Shown here one piece after another: positions 7,417 to 13,641 of a stretch of DNA of 13,641 nt. The notes under the pieces are model-generated. The model had not been told where the DNA came from. It searched no databases and worked only from the letters and a program-made list of their open reading frames with translations. This DNA is from Candidatus Peregrinibacteria bacterium (GTDB taxonomy: Bacteria; Patescibacteriota; Gracilibacteria; UBA1369; LOWO2-01-FULL-3), in NCBI GenBank assembly GCA_018664365.1, contig JABJOK010000108.1:1-13641 (forward strand). Reading direction: 5' to 3'. Position numbers and translations under genes: made by a program. Numbering within the stretch: position 1 is the stretch's first letter; each line of letters starts with the position of its first letter.

Positions 7417-9177
7417 ATACGAATATGGTGGTTCTGGAATAAAGTTAGCAATAAGCTCCAAAATGGGAAGAACATCTTCTCTAATAATTTCTCGAGCTCT
7501 CTCAGGGGTATGAGTTTCAACAATCGACATAATAAGATCGTTTGCTCTAACCTCCATCAATACCTTAATTACGCCACTTGGCTTTCGTGCATGAGCTAAA
7601 TTCATAAACTCTTGAAGAAAACTGTTTTCACCCGTTGTCATCGGGGCAGACCCCTTCTCAGTAAGTCGAACACCTGTAGTGTGCTTAAAGTAATCAGAGA
7701 TGTCCTCTTGCGAGTTCAACTCTCGTACTTTCTGCAGGGTAGCAAACAATCCTTGAAATAACTCTCTGGCCTTCTCACCTTTTTCCTTTATAACTCTATT
7801 CGAAGCCGGCCTAAGCTGCATCATCTGATCAATATTATCCGTCAAAATGGCAAAAACATAGTTGTCCAAAAAGTTCTGTGCTATATGAGCATCCCATCTT
7901 TCACGCGTAAGGTATCTTTCAGCAATCGGAGAAGGGAATGGAACTTTAACAACACCATGAACCATGTCTATAACCTGCCTAGCTATTTCAGTAAATTCGC
8001 TCTCTGGAAGATCATCAGGAAAATTCAAAGAAGGAACGGGGGCCTCCCCATTTCTATAAATAGGATTAAGAAAACTCCTGAATTCAGGACAGTTATCAAT
8101 AAATCGCCATTTCTCAGGCTCAGAATCGGTTGAATCTAATTCCTCAGGCTTTTGAACAATAACAAATACCCTGTGATAAACATCATTTAAGCCAGCTTCA
8201 GAACCAAACATCATTTTTGCAGAAACCACATTCCCGCCCCTGCCTATGAGCTCATTAATCCAAGCCTCGTGCTCTTCATTCGTCTGCATAGATTCATGGT
8301 GCTCAGTAGAGTCTAAAGGATTCAACACCTGCTCAGTAATATAATCAGACCTAAATCTAAAAGGTTCCGAAATAACTAAGTAGCCCCCTGGGTTAAGCCG
8401 TTTCCAAGCCTCGCTGATGTATTGATGAGGATCAGGAGTGTGATGTAAGCTATCTCCGAAAAAATATATATCCTTATTGCCTGTACACCTAAATATCTGG
8501 CTACGTACTTCCTCCTCTGTGCGCTCCTGACTAGTGATTCTAAGGAAAGTAACATGATCGTTAACCTTACTGTATCCATCCCTATCATGTTCACCACTAA
8601 CCTCAAGAGAAGTAGCCTGTTCAATTAAACCTAATACACTAAGGGCCTGATCAGGAAGAGCATCACCACATCCAACTGACGCTAAGCTAGCTGGTTCACC
8701 CTTATCTCTTTTTATCTTCAAAGCACACGCCAAAAGATTTTGAGGATTATCAACATCTCCCGGCTCCCCCATGTGAGTCAGGAATGTAAACTGCATTTTT
8801 CGATACTGCACTAATGAAAGAAAGATGGGTTCATACTCTTCAAAGATCCCCATCTTCATAGCGTAATCAACAAGCTCATTAAGAATTATATCCTCCTGAA
8901 CCATCTTTTCTAGTCGGCCCTCCTCAACATTGAAAAGATCAGTGGTAGTAGCTTTGTCCGGCATAATCAAGGACATCATGGCATCAATAAACTCCCTAGC
9001 CTCATCTACTCCAACTTTCTCTAGCCCAGGATGTCGTGAATATAGGGCTGAAGCCTTGCCGACACTAAGGGTAGGCGGCACAAGCTCCCTCGATCTCATT
9101 AAAGCATCCAAGACATCCTTCCTTGAAGGGATTTCAATTTCACCGCGCTCTGGTCTCCCAGGAACATCAGCACCCAT
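7387..9177 (-). CDS. Large protein with central class I SAM-methyltransferase-like domain, unknown substrate
   Basis: The 596-residue protein has a central Rossmann-like methyltransferase domain at about 160-345. Motif I is LASVGCGDALPD (165-176), an acidic strand end LEVSGE (191-196) may bind the SAM ribose, DIYFFGDSLHHTPDP (236-250) fits motif IV, and RLNPGGYLVISEP (260-272) is the common post-domain strand. The N-terminal 160 residues and the C-terminal 250 residues are mostly helical and match no domain I recognise. It has no signal peptide or transmembrane helix, so it is probably cytoplasmic. It is transcribed from its own strong promoter, divergent from the SLH gene and convergent with typA. 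The substrate could be a small molecule or protein; I cannot tell which. The stop is TAG. Confidence 0.7.
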   Translation of the reverse strand: MGADVPGRPERGEIEIPSRKDVLDALMRSRELVPPTLSVGKASALYSRHPGLEKVGVDEAREFIDAMMSLIMPDKATTTDLFNVEEGRLEKMVQEDIILNELVDYAMKMGIFEEYEPIFLSLVQYRKMQFTFLTHMGEPGDVDNPQNLLACALKIKRDKGEPASLASVGCGDALPDQALSVLGLIEQATSLEVSGEHDRDGYSKVNDHVTFLRITSQERTEEEVRSQIFRCTGNKDIYFFGDSLHHTPDPHQYISEAWKRLNPGGYLVISEPFRFRSDYITEQVLNPLDSTEHHESMQTNEEHEAWINELIGRGGNVVSAKMMFGSEAGLNDVYHRVFVIVQKPEELDSTDSEPEKWRFIDNCPEFRSFLNPIYRNGEAPVPSLNFPDDLPESEFTEIARQVIDMVHGVVKVPFPSPIAERYLTRERWDAHIAQNFLDNYVFAILTDNIDQMMQLRPASNRVIKEKGEKARELFQGLFATLQKVRELNSQEDISDYFKHTTGVRLTEKGSAPMTTGENSFLQEFMNLAHARKPSGVIKVLMEVRANDLIMSIVETHTPERAREIIREDVLPILELIANFIPEPPYSYEKKKVAAQA

Positions 9178-9198
9178 AGGCTATTTTAGTTAGACAAA

Positions 9199-9227
9199 AT
9201 AATAAAACTATCCTCTGTTTTTGTCAA
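9199..9227 (-). promoter_or_regulatory. Strong sigma70-type promoter for the methyltransferase-like gene
   Basis: On the minus strand a perfect -35 TTGACA (9227-9222), a 17-base spacer and a -10 TATTAT (9204-9199, 5 of 6 matches) lie about 22 bases upstream of ATG at 9177. The leader would be about 15 bases and has no Shine-Dalgarno sequence. A second hexamer, TAAAAT, lies 5 bases before the ATG. Confidence 0.7.
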
Positions 9228-9266
9228 CGACGATAAGTTTTTGGAAAAGAGGGGAATCAAAACAGC

Positions 9267-9294
9267 TTGTAACTCATAGGCAAAAATCTATAAT
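9267..9294 (+). promoter_or_regulatory. Sigma70-type promoter for the SLH/caspase-like gene
   Basis: TTGTAA (9267-9272), a 16-base spacer and a perfect -10 TATAAT (9289-9294) predict a start near 9301. That leaves a leader of about 20 bases without a purine-rich ribosome site. It shares the 143-base divergent region with the minus-strand promoter; the two -35 boxes are about 40 bases apart. Confidence 0.7.
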
Positions 9295-9320
9295 ACATAA
9301 GAATCCTTTACCCCATTTCT

Positions 9321-11261
9321 ATGTTTAAAAAAGTATTACCTCGAATGCTGGTAGCAGTTTTAGCTATTAGCGCCTTCGCATTTTCGCTAAATGCATTTGC
9401 CGCGACGAAGTTCTCAGACATTGCCAGTCACAAAAACCAGACAGCGATCGAATATTTCGAGTACAAGAAAGTTGTTAACGGTCATCCAGATGGCACATTT
9501 AGGCCTGATACAACGATTAACAGAGCGGAGGTTCTTAAGGTATTATTTTTGGCAATTGGCGAAGAGCCTGCAGAGCCAACAGAAAAATGTTTTCCAGATG
9601 TCCCACTAGAAGACTGGTACGCAAAGTATGTATGCGAGGGGAAAGAGCGTGGCTATCTTGACGGATACCCAGACGGAAAATTTTATCCTGCAAAATTTAT
9701 AAACAAAGTCGAAGTTCTAAAGCTTATGGGAACATTTATGGAATGGGATCTAACAGAAGGAGAAGGAGAGGAACTATTTGAAGATACCGTTGACGGAGAA
9801 TGGTACACAGACTACGTGAAATACGCGAAGGCAAAGAACTACCTAGAGTACGTAGAGGACCTATTCTATCCGGCAGAATACATGATTCGTGGAGAAGTCA
9901 TGGAGATTCTTTTCCGAACAACGCTAACCTCATCCTTAGATACAGACTCATACAGCGAAGCAGATGTCCCAACATTTCTAGAAAAAGAAGAATTAGAAGA
10001 TGTAATAACATTTGAGGACAGTGATGACGATGTTGATACATCAACAACAACTACAACCACACCAACAGTGGTTGCAGACGCTAGTACGTCAGACAAAGCA
10101 TTAAACATAGTAATTGATGAAGTCGTTGATGGAGATCCAGACGAGGACTGGACAGGAGTTTATCAAAAGGACGAGCCTCTCGAGGATGGAGACTATATTT
10201 CATATATCGACGAGAAGGGGACAGGAAAAGTCATAGAAATAGATGGAAGTGATGATCATTGGTTCTTCTGGGTTGATAGGCAACCATATGCCATGTTTGG
10301 ACATGAGGCTGCAGTTGTTCTAGTCAATAAAACAACTGGCGTCCACACGGAGTACCCAACAACAATGTGGCCAAAGGTAAATGGAACAGACATGTATTCA
10401 ACAGCAAGTGAGCGAGAGTCATCAACAGATCTTACCTTTATCGGAACAGAACTTTCAGACTATTTAACATTCCTAGCAACAGACACGACAGTAGACGCTC
10501 CAGACTTTGGTCTTTGTAAGGCAAAGCCAGACGAGAGAAGAAGAGCAATTATTCTATATGTAGGAGATGACCCTATTATAAAGAGGAACGCTGTTAACAT
10601 GTATAACTACATCTGTGGAGAAAATTATGTAACAACAGTCATCAATGGATCAAGCGCCTCACAAATACTAGATGACATAGAGGATGAGCTGTGGGACATA
10701 GAGGCAGACTCTCACATACAGAGCTATGACAGCATTTTATTTCATGTATCATCCGACGCCCTGACAAATGGAGATCTATTTGTAGACAGCACAACTTCAG
10801 GCAGCGCGGGTGCAAGAAGAATAACCATAGACTCAGTAGACCTAGACGAGCTAGCAGCAAAATGGGGGCTAATTGGTTTCGAGATAGATAAAACAGGCAT
10901 ATGGGCTGACACATTTACAATAATGCACGACACCTCATACAGTGGAAACGCCCTTGAAAAGTATAAAAAGGAGGCCTACATTCCTCCAACTCGAGAAACA
11001 GCGGTAGGATGGGTTTCGGCAGCCTCTGAGGACGATCAACCTGCATATGCGACAAAGTTTGCACAGACTGGCTTTTATTACACAAGAGCAATCATAAACT
11101 GCATGGGGGATTACGCAGATTATGCAGATTTCGGATCTTGCGTCATCGACAAAACAGATGATCCAGTAGGTGGACCAGTGCCATACATCTCACAAGGACC
11201 GCTTGTAGAAAAGCTGACACCTATAACGGACGATGCAGTGCCATTTATGGAGACAAACTAG
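9321..11261 (+). CDS. Secreted protein with three SLH domains and a degenerate caspase-like (C14-like) domain
   Basis: The 646-residue protein has a signal peptide (1-27, cleavage after AFA). Three S-layer homology domains follow at about 30-80, 90-140 and 152-200, with patterns such as VVNGHPDGTFRPDTTINRAE and YLDGYPDGKFYPAK; they should anchor it to the cell wall or S-layer. An acidic, Thr-rich linker comes next (about 215-258). Residues 260-400 form a segment with FFWVDRQPYAMFGHEA and TEYPTTMWPKVNG that I cannot name. Residues 405-600 follow the caspase/metacaspase fold order: strand RRAIILYVGD (407-416), DSILFHVSSDA (470-480), helix DLDELAAKWGL, FTIMHDTSYSG (532-542) and VSAASEDDQPAY followed by TGFYYTRAI (565-591). 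Where active members have SGHG and D-x-C-x-SG, this protein has SSDA and D-T-S-Y-S-G, so the catalytic His and Cys seem lost. It is probably a pseudoenzyme or uses Ser. The stop is TAG. Confidence 0.8.
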   Translation: MFKKVLPRMLVAVLAISAFAFSLNAFAATKFSDIASHKNQTAIEYFEYKKVVNGHPDGTFRPDTTINRAEVLKVLFLAIGEEPAEPTEKCFPDVPLEDWYAKYVCEGKERGYLDGYPDGKFYPAKFINKVEVLKLMGTFMEWDLTEGEGEELFEDTVDGEWYTDYVKYAKAKNYLEYVEDLFYPAEYMIRGEVMEILFRTTLTSSLDTDSYSEADVPTFLEKEELEDVITFEDSDDDVDTSTTTTTTPTVVADASTSDKALNIVIDEVVDGDPDEDWTGVYQKDEPLEDGDYISYIDEKGTGKVIEIDGSDDHWFFWVDRQPYAMFGHEAAVVLVNKTTGVHTEYPTTMWPKVNGTDMYSTASERESSTDLTFIGTELSDYLTFLATDTTVDAPDFGLCKAKPDERRRAIILYVGDDPIIKRNAVNMYNYICGENYVTTVINGSSASQILDDIEDELWDIEADSHIQSYDSILFHVSSDALTNGDLFVDSTTSGSAGARRITIDSVDLDELAAKWGLIGFEIDKTGIWADTFTIMHDTSYSGNALEKYKKEAYIPPTRETAVGWVSAASEDDQPAYATKFAQTGFYYTRAIINCMGDYADYADFGSCVIDKTDDPVGGPVPYISQGPLVEKLTPITDDAVPFMETN

Positions 11262-11280
11262 CAACGGACAGAATCAAGGC

Positions 11281-12063
11281 CTAAAACGATTCAGAATACT
11301 CAGCATAGTTCAGTATACTCCCTGTATCTGGGGATATTGTCCATGCACCCATTAGCGAACCAGTTGGGCCATCTTCGCCACTATCGAAGCCTAGAAAGCA
11401 TGTCCAATGAACTGTGTCCTTGATAAATTCTCCAGTACAAGGAAAAACTTCTGCACCAGTAGCGGTTTGATTTAAAAGACGAACTGAGTCATCAATTTTT
11501 ACGACGTCCTTGCCATTCGCTAGCAAAAGGACACCATCATCATAACTAAATGATTCAGCACTCGTATCACTTCCTGTAGGCCATAAATATCCAGAAACCA
11601 GGTCAGAGCCATCAGCCAAGTTACATACAGAGAAAGCATAGAAATCAGAGCCATACCCTCTTTGAGTGAATCCAGCAAGCTTCTTCTCCAAATCCATAAC
11701 ATATGATTTTGTATACCTACTCAAATCTAATCTTCCCCTTAGATCATCATCCACAATCAAAGAACTCAAAAGATCTCCTCCGTAAGTCATCCCGTTAGCA
11801 ACGCCAACGCAATCCCTTCTCATACTATCAGCCATTATGTAATTGTCATCGCCAGAAGGCATCGCCCAATCCTCGTAAGAAGCAGCCAGCTTAACTTCCT
11901 GATCATCGACAGATTCTGCCGACTCACTCTCAGCATCTTCTTCAATATCCACTTCAATATCTACATCTTCTACCTCAATATCCTCTTGCTCATAAACTTC
12001 AGCGCAGCCAAAAAATACAATTGAGGAAAGAGTAGCTAATAAAAAGAGTGTAGCCTTTTTCAT
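11281..12063 (-). CDS. Lipoprotein of unknown function
   Basis: The 260-residue protein begins MKKATLFLLATLSSIVFFGC, a signal peptide with a lipobox-like end and Cys20 as the likely lipidated residue. A highly acidic linker (about 22-56, rich in Glu, Asp, Val, Ile) would hold the mature domain away from the membrane. The globular part (about 58-260) has several Cys residues (RRDCVG, SVCNLAD, FPCTGEF, HWTCFLG) that could form two disulfides, and many beta-strand-like stretches ending in GAWTISPDTGSILNY. I do not recognise the family. It starts 18 bases after the stop of the GGQ protein gene and is probably co-transcribed with it. It converges on the SLH gene with a 19-base gap. The stop is TAG and there is no Shine-Dalgarno sequence. 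Confidence 0.75.
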   Translation of the reverse strand: MKKATLFLLATLSSIVFFGCAEVYEQEDIEVEDVDIEVDIEEDAESESAESVDDQEVKLAASYEDWAMPSGDDNYIMADSMRRDCVGVANGMTYGGDLLSSLIVDDDLRGRLDLSRYTKSYVMDLEKKLAGFTQRGYGSDFYAFSVCNLADGSDLVSGYLWPTGSDTSAESFSYDDGVLLLANGKDVVKIDDSVRLLNQTATGAEVFPCTGEFIKDTVHWTCFLGFDSGEDGPTGSLMGAWTISPDTGSILNYAEYSESF

Positions 12064-12081
12064 AACAAATTAAGTTAAAAT

Positions 12082-12495
12082 TTAATCGGACGAATTTAGC
12101 CTAACCTCTCCACGGTGTTTTTTCAACTCACCCCGGTGCGCTTTGTCCTTTAACATCTTCTCCTTGGCTCTAACAGAACGCCTTTTTTTTTGCTTGCGAA
12201 GCTTAAAGATTTTCTGAGCTCGCTCCGACTTAGCACCTTTTACCTGATCTTCGATTTTCAAAATCAACAGTTTATATGCCGAAATTCGATTACTACTCTG
12301 TTCTCGATGCCTCTGACACTTAACGACCGTCCCAGTTGGTAAATGCTTCAACATTACACAGCTTGAAGTCTTGTTTACCTTCTGACCACCCTTCCCGCTC
12401 CCCGTGACATAACTCTCAGAAATATCCTCAGGACGAATATCAAGCTCGTTAGCCTTTTCGATAAACTTTGGTGGTAGGGAAGAGATGATGGACAT
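12082..12495 (-). CDS. GGQ-domain release-factor-like protein (MTRFR/ArfB-type ribosome rescue)
   Basis: The 137-residue protein has a single class I release factor catalytic domain: GSGKGGQKVNKTSSCV (32-47) holds the GGQ loop that triggers peptidyl-tRNA hydrolysis. It is followed by HLPTGTVVKCQRHREQSSNR (51-70). There is no codon-recognition domain, so it should not read stop codons. The C-terminal half (about 88-132) is very basic (KLRKQKKRRSVRAK) and could enter the ribosomal mRNA channel or bind rRNA, as in ArfB and the mitochondrial MTRFR (C12orf65) family. The motif wording is closer to MTRFR than to ArfB. Its likely role is freeing stalled ribosomes. A perfect TATAAT lies 6 bases before ATG, so the mRNA should be leaderless. 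The lipoprotein gene follows 18 bases downstream. The stop is TAA. Confidence 0.85.
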   Translation of the reverse strand: MSIISSLPPKFIEKANELDIRPEDISESYVTGSGKGGQKVNKTSSCVMLKHLPTGTVVKCQRHREQSSNRISAYKLLILKIEDQVKGAKSERAQKIFKLRKQKKRRSVRAKEKMLKDKAHRGELKKHRGEVRLNSSD

Positions 12496-12501
12496 GCACC
12501 C

Positions 12502-12531
12502 ATTATAGCAAAAAACCTTTTTAACTGCCTA
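12502..12531 (-). promoter_or_regulatory. Promoter giving a leaderless mRNA for the GGQ protein
   Basis: On the minus strand TATAAT (12507-12502) lies 6 bases before the ATG at 12495, so transcription should begin at or beside the start codon. A -35-like TAGGCA (12531-12526, 4 of 6 matches) lies 18 bases upstream of the -10 box. The remaining gap to 12670 has no other clear signal. Confidence 0.6.
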
Positions 12532-12670
12532 CCTACTCATTACCACCCACATATACCTTCCTAACATATGGAGATGTCATAATCCTTAGTAAGGCTGAAT
12601 AATTTGGAATAAACCCAATGCTGTCTCCTATCCTAATAACTGAATAACTCTTGATAACCAGATGATCACT

Positions 12671-13641
12671 CTAGGTCTCTCTTGCAAAAAACTCTTCATT
12701 GATTAAATCAATCACAAACTCGCCTCCTTCAGCCTCTATTTTCACTTCACCCGAACCATGAACAAATTCCAAATTTTCAAAATCCACACCAAGAGAAGGT
12801 GAATTTTCCCCAAACACCTCTAGTAAATCATCCATAACTAATTTGTCATCAAAAAAAGTCTTGTCCTGAATGTTATAAACACCTACCCCATATGCATAAT
12901 TATCGCCACTCATCTCTGAATAATCGATAGAGAAAAATCCTATATAATTTTTATCAGCATCCACGGCAGAGAACAATTTTGACTTGTTCATGGAAAACAA
13001 ACTATCGCTTTTAGCGATAGAAATAGGGAGTTTGTCATCTCTAGTGAACAGATCCAGCCCTTCATTACTTAACAAGTAATAGGTGTCATCTATAAGAGCC
13101 AGATCGACATATTCCTTTACAGGAAGCGGAACTTCAATCCACTTTGATGTATAAATTTCAACACTTTTAGTCTCACGATAATTTTCATCAACATCAACAA
13201 AAGAATATGTCTCACGTGGCGGCAAATATTCTGACAAGTTACTATTAAAATCCACATAAGGTGCTTGATAAACAATTTCCCAGGTACCTTTTTCAGCATT
13301 AAACTTCGACAAAGTTTCGAAATCTGGACCGCCATCCTGATAAACAGCATAAACTCCATCATCAGAAATTATAAATTGACCAAAATCAATTCGCTCTGAA
13401 TTCTTCTGATCAAAGGCCTCAGCCGAATAAAATGTCCATTGGTCATTTGCCGAGTCATATCTGGAAGCTCCTCCTGCACAATTTGCATGAGCAATTATAG
13501 TTACCCAGACCTCTCCATTTTTTGCAAAAACCCTAATCGTTGGCTCATCGGAGCAATTGCCACCCAGTTCTGACCCATAAAACTCAACTTTATCAGTCTT
13601 TATATCAATCTTTCCAAGTCCTTTAAATGTTCCAACCCAAA
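12671..13641 (-). CDS. Probable beta-propeller-like protein, 5' partial
   Basis: The frame is open from the right window edge to TAG at 12671, giving 322 residues without a start. A TTG at 13312 lies in the middle of this continuous frame and is not the start. The first half shows repeated units like those of Kelch or other propellers: an Asp/Gly turn, then a strand and a Trp strand, for example SRYDSANDQWTFYSAEAF and LSKFNAEKGTWEIVYQA. Further units include EIYTSKWIEVPLP and TYYLLSNEGLDLFTRDD. The protein is acidic, with few Lys/Arg clusters and many aromatic beta-strands. An exported or cell-surface role is likely from style, but the signal region is outside the window. The family is not identified. 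Confidence 0.65.
   Translation of the reverse strand, partial: WVGTFKGLGKIDIKTDKVEFYGSELGGNCSDEPTIRVFAKNGEVWVTIIAHANCAGGASRYDSANDQWTFYSAEAFDQKNSERIDFGQFIISDDGVYAVYQDGGPDFETLSKFNAEKGTWEIVYQAPYVDFNSNLSEYLPPRETYSFVDVDENYRETKSVEIYTSKWIEVPLPVKEYVDLALIDDTYYLLSNEGLDLFTRDDKLPISIAKSDSLFSMNKSKLFSAVDADKNYIGFFSIDYSEMSGDNYAYGVGVYNIQDKTFFDDKLVMDDLLEVFGENSPSLGVDFENLEFVHGSGEVKIEAEGGEFVIDLINEEFFARET

Noticed and set aside
11255..11295. Terminator between the convergent SLH and lipoprotein genes
   Set aside because: Only a 5-bp GAATC/GATTC pairing with a 12-base loop and no T-tract is seen.
12532..12670. Small RNA or tRNA gene in the gap after the propeller-like gene
   Set aside because: I found no cloverleaf, strong hairpin or convincing small open frame there.
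13310..13312. TTG as start codon of the last minus-strand gene
   Set aside because: The same frame continues without a stop to the window edge and encodes propeller-like sequence, so the gene is 5' partial.
1..13641. UGA read as glycine, as in Gracilibacteria and SR1
   Set aside because: Several genes of about 570-650 codons have no in-frame TGA, and glycine is coded by GGN throughout. The absence of TGA stops remains notable but reassignment is not shown.

Overview
The window looks like a chromosome segment from a small-genome bacterium of the Candidate Phyla Radiation (Patescibacteria), possibly near the Peregrinibacteria/Gracilibacteria branch. This is an inference from the style of the SLH-domain exported protein, the many secreted proteins, the MTRFR-like GGQ protein and the absence of TGA stop codons; no rRNA or tRNA gene is present to confirm it. 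There are twelve genes, two cut by the window edges. Coding density is high and no gene-free stretch exceeds about 175 bases. I see no insertion sequence, CRISPR array, tRNA or phage gene.

Layout. 1-1838 (+): the 3' part of a large exported protein (Fn3-like, FlgD-like Ig, and a C-terminal TGPE/hydrophobic/RRKR sorting-type signal), followed closely by a small single-pass membrane protein. 1855-2850 (+): a promoter, a two-TM small protein and an overlapping two-TM protein with a bacterial PH domain. 2916-3659 (+): an N-formylglutamate amidohydrolase family protein. 3810-5531 (+): a CsdA/DeaD-type DEAD-box RNA helicase. 5590-7380 (+): the GTPase TypA/BipA. 9177-7387 (-): a 596-aa protein with a central class I SAM-methyltransferase-like domain. 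9321-11261 (+): a secreted protein with three SLH domains and a C-terminal caspase-like (C14-like) domain whose catalytic His and Cys appear replaced. 12063-11281 (-): a lipoprotein. 12495-12082 (-): a GGQ ribosome-rescue/release-factor-like protein. 13641-12671 (-): the 3' part of a propeller-like protein.

Two themes run through the window. The first is cell-envelope display: a sortase-signal-like protein, an SLH protein, a lipoprotein and a probable propeller, as expected for an organism living in contact with other cells. The second is translation and RNA housekeeping: deaD, typA and a GGQ rescue factor. Across the twelve genes stop codons are 7 TAG, 5 TAA and 0 TGA, and none of the ten visible gene starts has a clear Shine-Dalgarno sequence. 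At least one gene has a perfect -10 hexamer so close to ATG that its mRNA should be leaderless. The most interesting single item is the SLH-anchored degenerate caspase-like protein.
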